Positions 36,139 to 47,591 of a DNA stretch of 64,000 bases are shown piece by piece. This DNA is from Sipunculus nudus (Eukaryota > Annelida > Sipuncula > Golfingiida > Sipunculidae), in the NCBI GenBank assembly GCA_026874595.1, contig CM049308.1, forward strand, positions 40,598,527 to 40,662,526. Reading direction: 5' to 3'. Within the stretch, counting starts at the first letter, position 1, and each line of letters starts with the position of its first letter. The notes below the pieces were generated by a model that did not search any database, was not told the DNA's origin, and saw nothing but the letters and a program-made list of their open reading frames with translations. The position numbers were made by a program, and so were the translations under genes.

Positions 36139-36169
36139 TGACCATCCCCATCCCCTGTCTACGCCACTG
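33245..36169. mobile_element. Candidate hAT-like element bounded by CAG-GGCGTAGA ends
   Basis: Left end CAGGGGCGTAGATAG and right end CTGTCTACGCCACTG are inverted repeats matching at 13 of 15. Both are followed inward by G-rich/C-rich tracts and CATCCCC or GGGGATGG wording, as in the smaller MITEs of the window. The interior is AT-rich with CA and TA repeats near the right end. No transposase is recognised, and the 8-bp flanks (TAGGTTTA, ATATATGT) do not match, so two unrelated ends are possible. Confidence 0.4.
36076..36136. repeat. CA then TA microsatellite
   Basis: Short CA run joined to a TA run. Confidence 0.95.
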
Positions 36170-37200
36170 ATATATGTCCTCAGTAAAGTTAACTCCAACA
36201 GGCTAATTAAGAATTATTTGTGGTGCTTTGTAGCTTAAGTCAATAGGGTCTGTACATGTGTATGTGTTGTTACGCTCCCGAGGCAGCGGAAATCTTGTGC
36301 TTCTAAGGAAGCTACTGATTTTCCTGCTGCCTGCTTTGACCGTTTATGATGCACTTAAACACCAGGTGGTGCATATAGGCCTGTCCTGCCTGCTGAAAAA
36401 AACTGCTGATGTGACTAGCAGCCAACCAAATGCAAGTCAACTAACACTCGACAGGCATCAGGCTCCGCCCAGAAACCACATGTGGGGCCATTCTCTCTGA
36501 GCTTGTAGCCTGTTCAAACGGTCGCCGGGGCGATGAGCTGACACTCAAAAAGAAATGAACGACATTAGCTCCGTGTATTCCTCGCTTGGCTGGTAAACCG
36601 TTTTATCTTCCAGCACAGGGTCTCATCTGATTGGACCAAAATACAGTGCTCCCCTCTGGTGTAGAGATTCAGGATACAAGGTCAAAACAAACAGCGCGTA
36701 CTATATAGGTAGTTGGCCTATGGGTAAAGCGCTGTGTAAAGAGCGTAATGTGTGGTTTAATTTCAGCATCCCAAGTGTCAAGAGGATAACACACGTTTAT
36801 CACAAAGACTAAATGGATATATCGGTTCTGATAACAGAGTGGGTAATCAGCGACATGTATGACCATGAGCTATTGGATTTGCCTGGTCCGGGCTTGGACC
36901 ACTTAGGTGATGTAGCAACATACGTCATGTGGGCTCACAGATAGATCGCCAGGTCACTGTGCCTTTGTGGACGAGCAATAAATATCAGATACAGATTAAT
37001 GCTCAATGAAATATACAGACGCACTCGTGGTTGAATTTGACACAAGAGCGTACATGTTGTTTGTCCAGCTGGGGATCATGTCATGAGATATGTCCAACCC
37101 AAGGACAAGCAGAATGACGGTTCAATTTAAATGATATATACCATATGCTAACTGCCTCGCAAGCTGGCGAATGGTATTTTGTATCATCTCTAAATGTTTA
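36170..37200. other. Intergenic, no gene supported
   Basis: Slightly less AT-rich around 36250-36650. I find no exon that pairs with others. Confidence 0.3.
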
Positions 37201-37204
37201 CTTG

Positions 37205-38515
37205 GCAAAAAAATTATTTTACATGTGCATGATTCTGAGACCACTAGGTAAGGTAAAGGAATTAATCTATTTCAAAAGCAGCATTTATCTCTATACAAGA
37301 AATCCCTTTGATTTAAATGTATAGATCACTTATTTTTGAGTTAGTAGAATAACATTTCATGTTTGCAGGGCAGGTTTATATTATCTTTTTAAACTGATAA
37401 TCCAGTTTTAAAAAAAGGTATTTGACTGATGTTTCTAACAAAGTACATTCACAAGAAAAAAGTAACGATATGTTCAAGTCTACAGTTCTATGTATACATA
37501 TTTACAAACAAAAAGGTATGTTATTTTTATTCAAGTGACAGCTAAGCTTAATAAAAGGTAATTAGGATCAAGCCCTGTAGGTTTTTTAATACAAATTATC
37601 TGATTAACTGATTACTATATGCACAATATGATAGGAAGATGTGTGTTACAGTTTTTACACAGATCACATAAAGGAAATAAGTACACATAGCACCTGGTAT
37701 TTCTCTTGCATTTACATCTTAGTCACACATATTTTATATACATAATTATTATACACTTTATCTTACTGTGTACTCACCTAGTCAGAAAAAATCAAGTTTA
37801 ACACTGACGGCTTTGGCTACAATTAAGAACCGAAGAAAAAAGAAATATTATGATATTAAGACTTTCATTCTGTAAGAATGTAAATTAATATAACTGGTTT
37901 TTCCACAATGAACATTCTCTATACCGTGGTAGTTCACTGTAAATTCTAAAGATAAGATTCAATTGAGTGAGATTACTGTATACTCGAAAATGATTCTAAA
38001 TTTAGAAAAAGATGATTTTAGCATAGACTGTTGTATAATGTACATTATACTTCATAGCCAAAGAAGAGAAACTTGCTTAACTAGTTTATCAAAATGAATC
38101 TAAACTTGTACTATATCAAGTACTATAGCAAGTAATATGACCTGCATTGTTCTTTATAATTGTTCTTTTCATTTATAAACGGCCCGTATCTGGTGCACAA
38201 AATAAATTTACTAAATATAGGGAACTTCCTTAAGAAAATAAACCCAGGCATTTTTAAAGCTGTTGCTATGTTAATATTTGAATAGATCGCTGATTTAGCA
38301 GAATTTCACAATATTTGCGCCAAAAGACACAAAGCTCGCCAAATGTAGTTTGCTTGTTAATTAAGGGGATTATTGAGCTGGGACAGCATGCATTTGGACA
38401 ATTTAAAGAAACATTGCAACATGGTTTTACTGGAATAAAATTTAGTATCTAAACCTTCAAATAATCAGGACTGCAGATATTATTTAAATTAAAAATGAAG
38501 TTGAAAGATACTTAA
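37205..38515 (-). repeat. Inverted, diverged copy of the first gene's intron start
   Basis: Reverse complement of 2560-4095 with order and spacing kept. At its upstream end (minus strand, near 38510) CTAGTCTG|GTAATT stands where the first gene has CTAGCCTG|GTAAGT. In the exon upstream of it (38515-38780) the frames carry stops and no equivalent start, and no second exon was found, so any gene copy here looks dead. Confidence 0.7.
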
Positions 38516-39005
38516 TTACCAGACTAGGAAGGTTAACAGCTGTTTTAAAAGTGGGTAGTTACAATGGTGACAAAAGCTCAGTAAGCTTATGTCATAGCTC
38601 TGCTGAACATGGAAAACCGACTTTAAATCAAACTTATCTTCTCTATCTTATCTTTAAAGTCATGCTCAACCTCATGCGATCAAGTTTTTCCGGGACACCG
38701 GAAGTATGGAAGTGTCAAGGCCATCCACGCGGCCAGGAACAAACTAAACACTTGCCATCGGTAACCAGTTAACGAGGTAAGAAAAATTTCAACCATGAGT
38801 GAAATATTTTTTCTTCGACGTTAAATTCATAGCAAAATAGCAAACCAAAAATTTCTCAGATAAGCTATGTGAAGTAATGTGGTCATACATTATCAGTCTC
38901 CACTCATGGATAAGCTGACGAGTCTTGCCTCTTGCAGTCTTGGTAATTTGTCTCGTCCCAAGTCGACGGCCAAGACGCTTTATTCCGATTCGCTCTGCTT
39001 CTTGT

Positions 39006-39177
39006 ATCACAGTTGTGAATTCCACAACTGCCTGGTAAAAAAATTGCTATGCAGTGACACCCACCGAACGACAGAGAATGACACTGACAGGCACTGATAC
39101 TGATAGGGAGTGGGCGTGGCCGGCTGTGTGCATATAGTAACTAGGAAGAACGTTGTTGCGGAATTCACAACTGTGAT
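39006..39177. repeat. Perfect 18-bp inverted repeat
   Basis: ATCACAGTTGTGAATTCC at 39006-39023 and its exact reverse complement at 39160-39177, enclosing about 136 bases. The inner arm overlaps the left end of the foldback-like element that starts at 39166, and the same ATCACAGTTGTG word closes that element at 40332-40343. Confidence 0.9.
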
Positions 39178-40343
39178 ATGATCAGGGTACCGGTCAACCC
39201 GTACCCAAGTCATCTCGTACTCAAGTCATCTCATATCACCCCAAGTCATCTTGTACTCAATCGCAGGTCATCTCCTACCCCTACCAAAGTCATCTCGTAA
39301 CCAAACATTAGTTGCACAGAAGGGAATCTTTTCTTTTGTAAATATATATAAATATGTAGTCTGTGTCAAAAGGAATATGGACATAGCATGTTCACTGGAA
39401 AAAAAGAAAACCAGTTCTCCTTCAGAGAGGTGAATTTTTTTTTCAGTATCTCATGTTCCGCAAAGTCAATTAAGGGATAAATCTGTTGCGTTTATACGGT
39501 GAATTTAGTATATGTTTATATGTATTCAATATATTTTCTTGTTAAGTTAAGTAGCTTAGTAGCAATGTTTACCATGCATTTATGTGTACATGTTCCACAA
39601 TATATATTCGATAATTTACATTATCCTCAGTAACCTTTCAGTATATTGTACGAACACAGAAAATATTTATAAGCTAATGAGGTATGTACCTAATGCATTG
39701 ATAGTGTTAGCTAATTACTCCCACTGGCATGCACACTGCTGAATGAGCCGTGTGCATGCATCTCAGTGTCATATCAGGTGGCTACTATATATGTATACTG
39801 TACCCAGATGGGTCACCAGAACCCCAGCTATTTATGCAGTTAGACTGCTAGCCTCAGGGGCGTATTCATAGGGAGCGCAAATGCCCCCCCCCCCCCCTTA
39901 ATTCTGCTAACACTTCTGCCATTCAGCTACTGGCAAGTATTATGTTTGTTAACTCACATTTATTTCATGTTCAATTATTTAAGTATACACTCACTTAGAT
40001 AGAAAATATGGCCTATACGTAATTAATATTTTTATGTTTCTCTACTGCATGAGTGTGGTTATATTCATTAATGTTAGTTCCATATATATATTTTTTATAT
40101 ATTTATTTTATAATATATATATTAAAATTTAAAAAAACGTAACTTTGGATTTCATCTGCAGCCTGGTTATTATACACTGGCTTTTGGGTACGAGATGACT
40201 TTGTTTGGTGGTACGAGATGACTTAACTTTGATTACGAGATGACTTACCTGTGGGTACGAGATGACCTTATTGGGTACGAGATAACTTATGTACGAGATG
40301 ACTTGGGTACGAGGTGACCAGAAGCCATATGATCACAGTTGTG
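39166..40343. mobile_element. Foldback-like element with iterated terminal boxes
   Basis: Outer ends CACAACTGTGAT (39166) and ATCACAGTTGTG (to 40343) are inverted repeats. Inside the left end are about five copies of CAAGTCATCTCGTAC (39206, 39222, 39242, 39265, 39286); inside the right end are about seven inverted copies of GTACGAGATGACTT (40188-40320), with unit spacing 16-24 bases. Long inverted repeats made of short tandem units are the mark of foldback-type elements. Flanks GGAAT on both sides (39160-39164 and 40344-40348) may be the target duplication. No transposase is seen in the AT-rich middle. Confidence 0.7.
39855..39898. mobile_element. Single CAGGGGCGT-type end
   Basis: CAGGGGCGTATTCATAGGG followed by a long C-run, like other hAT-type ends here, lying inside the foldback-like element. 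No partner end is seen. Confidence 0.3.
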
Positions 40344-40900
40344 GGAATGGCCTGTACAATTAGGCCTTGTAATGGTGAAATGGTAGACACTGGTAGAAGG
40401 CACCAAAAAAACTCTAAAAACTGCTAAAATTTATATACACACCAAAATGCATCCATTAGTGTCTTTGGTAGTAAATGGGTCGTTCTGGCAACTTTACCAC
40501 ATTCTTACCTTAATATATTAATGAAACATTATCCCTAATGGTCCTTGTAAGCCCGCGGTGATTTAAACATAACTATCTACAAGAATTTGTAATGAGCAGA
40601 TGTTGATTGACGGGTAACCTGCATCGATATCTATTATCGCCCACTTTTTCCAGATCAAACAGCGATAAGATCAGAGGGATTTCCCAATCAAATCCAGTTG
40701 CTAAGGACTGTGGGTCACTCATGTAATCATGGCGGCATGTTCTCTATGTAAACACATCAGCTCTTGGCCAAATTATGGATAGGTAGGGCAATTGAGCATT
40801 ATTTTGGTGCCACTACTTCGCAGATGTTTCATAAAACATCCAAACTCGGACAACAAAAAGGTAATTATTTTATGTTGACACCCCTTAAAATGTCAATTAT

Positions 40901-41131
40901 ATGATTCCAAAAGGGTCCACTATTTGGATCCTTATGAGGCCTTTTTCTAAGGGTCGATCCCGAGAGGGAGAGGAGCAGAGGGGATCGGAATCACACATCT
41001 TAGGACGAGACAAGGAAGAAAGGAGCAACAATATGATCCAGTCAGTCTTTTCACAGATCTATGCCGAGCTACAGACAGCATGTTACAGAGCTGACTACCA
41101 GGCTAATGAATTACTCCGAGCCACATTTTGA
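40901..41131 (+). CDS. Possible exon of an unknown gene
   Basis: Open frame of 76 codons, best from about 40950 where TTTTTCTAAG|G could be an acceptor, ending QANELLRATF and TAA/TGA at 41131. Charged N-terminal half, then QSVFSQIYAELQTACYRADY, which looks helical. GC content rises locally. About 220 bases upstream ATGGCGGCATG (40729) and a donor AAAAAG|GTAATT (40861) occur, but the frames do not join cleanly. Unrecognised. Confidence 0.2.
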   Translation: MIPKGSTIWILMRPFSKGRSREGEEQRGSESHILGRDKEERSNNMIQSVFSQIYAELQTACYRADYQANELLRATF

Positions 41132-41208
41132 ATGCAAATATACTGATTAAATTTATGGGAAATCTTACATGTTGATACAGCAAATAATGGTGTTAAGTAT
41201 CTGACAAT

Positions 41209-43752
41209 CAGGGTTTGCAAGTTTTAGGCAGGAAGGTTTTTACCATAGATTATAACCTGGTTAAAACTGCCCTGCTTAAAACAGGTTTTAGGCATGTTTT
41301 AGGCATCAAAAGTGCCTAAAACCTATATTTGTTTAAATTTTGACTTTAAAATCTATAAAACTACCAAACTGGCATGGGTGGCACAGTCACAAGGCTTTGC
41401 TTGGCTTCTGGAAGGTTACAGGTATAAGCAAGGAGTTTACAGGACTGGAGTAACAACTGTCAGAAGCCCTGCCAGGTCGCGAGTGTCAGTTGTGCGCTAA
41501 TTGCAATTAAGACATGATAAGCCCATTAACTCTATTGTACGCCTATTGTGCCGCGGTGTCAGGCGCAGCGGCGGCACGGCCTTTGATAAAGCGAGCCTGC
41601 TAGATGTTACTTCTGCGGTCCGCTGTAGCTCGCTGAAGCGGAGAGCGATATATCCAGTAACTGAGCAGTAAATCACTGGAATAACATTGACCGGAATTAT
41701 GAATGCGCAAATGGTTTGTTTTGTCAAGAATTATGCGCAACAAATATATCTAGAGAGGTCTCGTGTTGAGGAATCACTTGACCAATTTTTGGATAGATGC
41801 GGACACTCTACATCAACTTATGCCGTGATTCATGACGGACGACTGGTAGGTGTAAACCTTACTTTCCCTGAATAACTTCGGAATTATAAAAAATTCCATC
41901 AGTTCCCACACTTCTGACTTATATTAATAATTGGCCATGTATTATAGTATTCCGACGATAAAAAAAAATTTTTAGCTTATGCTCGGATGACTTTCATTTT
42001 GATGGATAACAGCCAGCCATTGTCCGCTCTGTCACTGACGGCGTTGTTCTCGTATTATCGCCCATATGTACCGCAGCCAAGGCGTCATTAGCAACTACAG
42101 CTTCACACACATTTCCCACACATATGAACATATGGTATTCAAACTTATGATTGTTTAAAAATTTATATTAAATACTACCGGAGATAAAATTGGGGAGAAA
42201 CTTACTCATCCTTGTCACAATAATTCCGAAGTCACGCCGAAGGGGGGTCTCTCGCGCTGTATCAATTAGCACCGGGCTTATCAGCGGCATCTCTTTGTGC
42301 CTTAGAGCAGCGAGTTTTATGACCCCCCCCTCAGCAACATCCGACACGGCCAGACTCTCACTTGATACTCCATCCCTGTAAACTCCTTGGTATAAGTAAT
42401 GCATGATTTCTGTTGGCTGGCATCATGCAGTCTTCAAAGAGCCTGAATAGGTTTCTGGAGCATGAAACCATGTTTGTATGACACTTAGTTTCAATGGCCA
42501 AGGTAATGTCATTATCAAGACCCTTTTGGTTTGCTGATGAGTGCCCTGCTACCTGGAATGATGCAATAGAGCCTCCAGTATGCCTCTTGTAAGGCAGGGT
42601 ATCAGAGGCAGAGGCCATGCTTGATTAGGCCAGCTAATTACTTTTTATCAGGATGATGGGGTTATTAGACCCAATGGTCATAAGTCCCACTGTTGTGTCT
42701 TAGTAGATGTTCTTGTGAACTTTCATACATGACTGGGATGATGCAATCAAAGCCCTTGCCCTGGAAACTGTCCCTGAGTCAAACTTTTTACTGAGTGATG
42801 CAGTCAGGGTGACCATGACATGTAGGTTTCTTAGCCCTTTAGGCTGAACACAGCCCAAAAGTGATTATGCATATTCTGTAGTTTGCAACATATTCACTTC
42901 AATATATTTTCACATTTTTCAGTTTTATACATATTATAGTGTTTCATGAGGATTCCATTTTCACAATCTCATCATACAGTTAACAGAGCATATCCCTCAT
43001 TATATCTAGACAATAAGTATGTGCACAAAATCTTAAAATTTGACAAATGATGACATAGCTAAGGGATTAAACAACCAGTGGATATTCTTGTTCATGATCA
43101 GATAATGTAACATATTATCATATTTTTAGTTCATGGCTAGCATAAAAGATCTGTTATAATTTAAAAGATCAATCTTTTTGCTCTTGGCTATTTGAAGCTA
43201 CAGGCATACAAAACATACACAAGTAAAAAGGACTATTTATTAGTGTGAATGGAACAACTTTAAAAATTTGGGAAAACTTGTTTCGCATAAATAACAAAAA
43301 TTGATCCCTTAATTGTGATCAAAATGCTGTATCAAAGTATCTGGTTTTAAGCTTACTGTATGAGCATTCTTTTATAAATTGGCAGTAATGGAGGTGGGAG
43401 ACCTCACAACATGATTTAGGGATACAAGCTAAAACTGTCAGAGAAATGTGTTCATGTGGAACACCTGAAGTAGTGTTGTATTCATTTGTTGCTTTTTTTT
43501 GTATCATGGTTTAATTTATTTAGTTTGAATAAAGTGTTCCTCACTTTAAATTTGTTGAGCATATTTCTTTAATGCATTTAGCTGTGTAACAATAAAACAT
43601 AATTAACTGCAAGTCATAGGTGAGGGTATGCAAGGTTTTAGGCAGTTAATGGCAGTTTTAGGCAAGTTATAACCTATTTTAGGCAGTTAAAGGCAGCTTT
43701 TAGGCTCTGCCCTGCCGAATACAGGTTTTGGGCAGCCTAAAACCCAACCCTG
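41209..43752. mobile_element. Candidate hAT-like element with CAGGGTT ends
   Basis: Left end CAGGGTTTGCAAGTTTTAGG and right end CCTAAAACCCAACCCTG are inverted repeats. Repeated TTTTAGGCAG words crowd both ends (41220-41330 and 43630-43740). The flanking 8-mers (CTGACAAT and CTAAATGA) do not match well. No transposase is recognised; the interior holds the exon-like frame at 41699 and a second inverted pair (about 41425-41525 with 42265-42400). Confidence 0.45.
41699..41845 (+). CDS. Orphan first-exon-like frame
   Basis: ATG at 41699 opens 49 codons (MNAQMVCFVKNYAQQ at the start, STSTYAVIHDGRL at the end) up to CTG|GTAGGT, a good donor at 41846. The 190 bases upstream are GC-rich and promoter-like. 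Codon-like composition and the donor favour a real first exon, but no later exon is recognised and it lies between the inverted ends of a candidate transposon, so it may be the first exon of that element's own gene. Family unknown. Confidence 0.3.
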
Positions 43753-43759
43753 CTAAATG

Positions 43760-44600
43760 ATAACAATAAAAGATGTTAAAATGTTTCTTATATCACCACT
43801 TGCCCTTATAGCTTGTCCAAGTAATTGTTGTGCAAACTTTGTGTAGGCATAACCAACATGACACAGAAACTTGACCCATTAAGAAACCAATTACTCACCT
43901 GACAAAGTGCTTAATGCAAGGCCAATTAAACAAGAGGCGCATCAAATGGGGGAGGGTTGTATTCTGGATTAACTCTGGGCATTATATTATAAACTAGATA
44001 TTCTGTTCATCTTGAAAACAAAGTATTAATCCTAGCAAATGCTTTTCGTAAAATGACAATAGTTTCTTAAAATGACAATCAGTAATGTATATATATCAAC
44101 TATATGAATAATTCCTAGCCTAGAAAAAAAATAGTATAAATAGAAAAAAATGTGTATTTTTTGTGTAAAATGTTAGCAAATACATTGCTTATATTATTGA
44201 TTTAATTAAGGGTGATAGGACGCAGAGCCATGCTGATGAGGCCAAGTAAAATGGACAGGTCCACAAGTTATGGAAGGAGCTTTTTGGCTATATTTAATCA
44301 AATAATTAAGTAAATAATTATTTTAAACAAACTTTTTCCATGGATGGTGCTTGGTTATTGTTGTGATTTTATTAAATTTTTTTTTGGTGTGGTCTTAAGT
44401 GGTCAATTTTTATTTAATTTATTAGTGTTAGTTACAGAATGATTTAAAGAAATCACACTTTTGTGACATGATTTGGAAACATGAAAAACTCAGTGAAATT
44501 CCCATATATATTTAAAATATTTACAAAAACATTCAACAGACTGTACGTCGAATTTTATCTGCAAACAGTGTGCATTTGAACATGCGAAACAGTTCAACTT
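43760..44600. other. Intergenic, no feature seen
   Basis: AT-rich, nothing recognised. Confidence 0.35.
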
Positions 44601-44615
44601 CAATGAATCATTAAA

Positions 44616-45576
44616 GTGGTAGGAAATCATATTTATCTTTTATATATATATATTTGGGAAAAACTATTCTTGTCAATGCAACATTTGAACAAATTACAGC
44701 TGCCTAAACGAGCACAAAAACGTAATCCATTGCCAGTTAACCCAACCCATTTGCCTAGATGGTTCCTATCAAGAACTCCCAAACATTTACAGAGTGAGTG
44801 CAGCTATGGGCTACCCCTTTCGCTACTACTCTCCACCTACTGCAGCAAATAAATACCTTGCCACACCTTACTCAAGAAATTTTTATGGACATACATGTGG
44901 GCAAACATGTCTTTCCAGTGATTCTTGATGTGGTCTATGAAGCAATCTACATGAAATTCACGAAATATTTGTTAAACCATTGTTACATGAATGAGGAACA
45001 CCAGAAGTTCATAATATATCAACCAGCAGTCCAGAGGCTTCATTCACACAGGGGCACATGTCAGATGAAGAGTATGAGCAAGAGTTTCCGCCGCTGCAGC
45101 ATCAGAACTAGTCTGATATAAAGAGAAAGACCGGGATGGCTGGAGAAAAGGAAAGGAGTACGTACCCTTCTGCAACCATGGAAGAATCTGTTGGTGTCCT
45201 GTACAATATATCACCCAAGGTCTCTTCATTTACCTGCAAAACTCAGAATTACTTTGTATGCCTTAGCTCCAATGAGGAGTCTAATGTAAAACAAATACCT
45301 ACAGAACACTTGTCATGGTTACGATTTAATTACATATCAAAAGAAAGGTGCAAAGATGGCTCAGACGGCTCCAGAAGACCAGAACTGAAACTTACCCTGG
45401 GTAAGGTTTGCCCAAAACCCCACTGGTGGAAAAATACCTGGACAAAGGAAGCAAAAAAGGGCAGAATGGTCTGTTACAATGAAGAAAAGCAAAGCCAGAA
45501 ATTTTTTTTTAAAAACTTTCATCATAGGCAAATATGGTTGTGTGTATATGTTTTGTGTGTGTGTAGGTGTGTATGA
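44616..45576 (+). pseudogene. Decayed coding patch, unrecognised
   Basis: Several adjoining frames read like protein but are broken by stops and shifts. One frame gives IYRVSAAMGYPFRYYSPPTA near 44780-44840. Another gives GHMSDEEYEQEFPPLQHQN, a TAG at about 45114, and then continues in the same frame through SDIKRKTG into the 146-codon frame starting 45136 (EHLSWLRFNYISKE in its middle), which ends in GT-rich sequence. This suggests a retrocopy or old transposon gene. I do not recognise it. Confidence 0.3.
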
Positions 45577-45599
45577 GTGAGAGAATTTCACAGATTGTG

Positions 45600-47590
45600 C
45601 ATATCACTAGCTTTAATTTTTAGTTTTATTAATTTTTGGATTTGATTAAAGAATATAAAGACATAACCTTGTGAAGTAAAAGTATATATCTGTATATAAA
45701 TTAATGATATCTTCACATGGGAAATAAACACATATTTATATTTTGTCTTTGTAAATGTTTCATGTAGTTAGATATGTATGGATATATGTGTGCAGTTTTA
45801 CTAAGTTTGCAGTTTCGAATAAGGCTTCTAAAACTTAAATCAACATTTTGCCCTACACCTGATTCAACACAGCCGTTCAAATATGCCCCTTGTTAAACTG
45901 CTGTAGCTAGGCATAATCTATCATAATTCATGTGGCCCCACAAACTGACTGTAGCTTGGCGTAGCTAGGTGTGGCTTGGCGAAAAGACCACCCAATATAA
46001 TCTGTCCTCCAGGTTGGTAATTTACAACTTTAAAACAAAAAATATGATACTATTACTATTAGTACTACAGCAAAGGCTATCGACATGACAGTAGTGCCGA
46101 TAAGATGTACAGTCCGCACGACAGCATCTCATATTATAATATAAGACCTTACAATACGGCTGGTAACAGCACCCTCAGCACAACATAACTACCTGAATGT
46201 TAATAGATACTTGGTGGTTTAGGTAAACTTGATACTAACAATTATGACAAAAGTACACAAAAAAGAAAAGGACACAGATGTACTTGCACTGCTTGGTTCC
46301 ATTAAAGGCTTGTCTATTTTGTGCATGTGATATCTATGATATGTTATCAAACTGTTGAGTGAACATTTTCATCAACAAACTCTGAATACAGTGTCATTCA
46401 TGGAACACCTGTCCAGGCTTAACAATTTGCCTACGGATATAAAAAGTTGCTTATCTTAGACATAATGTTATCCCTTTTGGCACAAAAGCTAATGATGACT
46501 GCATTGTTTTTAAATCACCATATTCTGGCACTCCCTGGTCACTGATAGGTCCTTACAAACCAAACAATGCAACCAGCCCCTTCTGGTGTCTCTGGATAAA
46601 CTACAGATAGCTTGGAAATTTTGCAGTTTGGGAGAACCAAGACATAGGGGTGCTTCATAGTCAGGGGAAAGTCCAACAGAAACCTTCCTGGGAAACTTAT
46701 GCGTAAGCTAAAAACACACAGCTGAGTGCACAGGTGGATACTCCCATGGTCTATCATTTGTCCTTGCAATCAAACAAATGAAACTTGGGCACAGAGGGAT
46801 CAGCAGTGATGGCTGTGTAGCAACTTTCAAGTTTGTTTGTCTGACTTCAGGCAGAACATTTGATGTAAGTGTAATTGAAAAGTAATTGAAATAACTGTGT
46901 AACTTTCAAAGTAATTAATTTCAATTACTTGTAATTTGAACTATGTTAAATTACAAATTACTTTCAATTACATGAAAACATGAAATTACATTCATTTAAA
47001 ATTACATTTTCAATAACCCCAGCCCTGTCTCAGGAGTAGTTTCTTGGACATTTTACAATGAAACATGTCTTCACTTTACATTTTACCTCTCTGCTTAAAC
47101 ATATTTTAGATAGTCATCTCTATTATTTTCCCCTCACAAACACAAATATTTAAACAATTAACTGGTTACTAATACAATGAATTGACTTCCCAATATTTTT
47201 ATCTTTGTATGTTGACATTTAGGATATATGATCCTGTTGGTCAACTTTAACTGAGGGCCATGACCCATTGGTCCCTGGATTTTATATAGTATAGACAAAG
47301 GATGGATGCTGAGGCAGGTATTGAAAAAAAATTGTATTGTTTAAAACAGCTTTAAAAAATTCATTTAACAGCTGCCTTGATAGTACACTGCAGTGAAACC
47401 TGCCTAAAAGACTTCCTGTCTATTAAGACCACCCATGAGTGACTGAAAGTCATTCCTATTGGGTAAGACTGACCTGTCTAATATTACACCAGGTTTGACT
47501 GTACTTCTACTCCATAGCTTTCAACCCAAAGTGTATGTGGAACTCCCTACAAGCCTGTCTCTCATCAGCTCCTGTTTGGCTACATAAAAA
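45600..47590. other. Intergenic, no gene supported
   Basis: AT-rich. A repeating AATTACTTTCAATTAC-type stretch lies at about 46870-47010. Nothing else is recognised. Confidence 0.35.
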
Positions 47591-47591
47591 A

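Noticed and set aside
38789-39025. Minus-strand frame MEFTTVIQEAERIGIKRLG
   Set aside because: Its start lies in the 18-bp inverted repeat, no donor or later exon pairs with it, and it sits in transposon-like surroundings. Kept only as a weak possibility.
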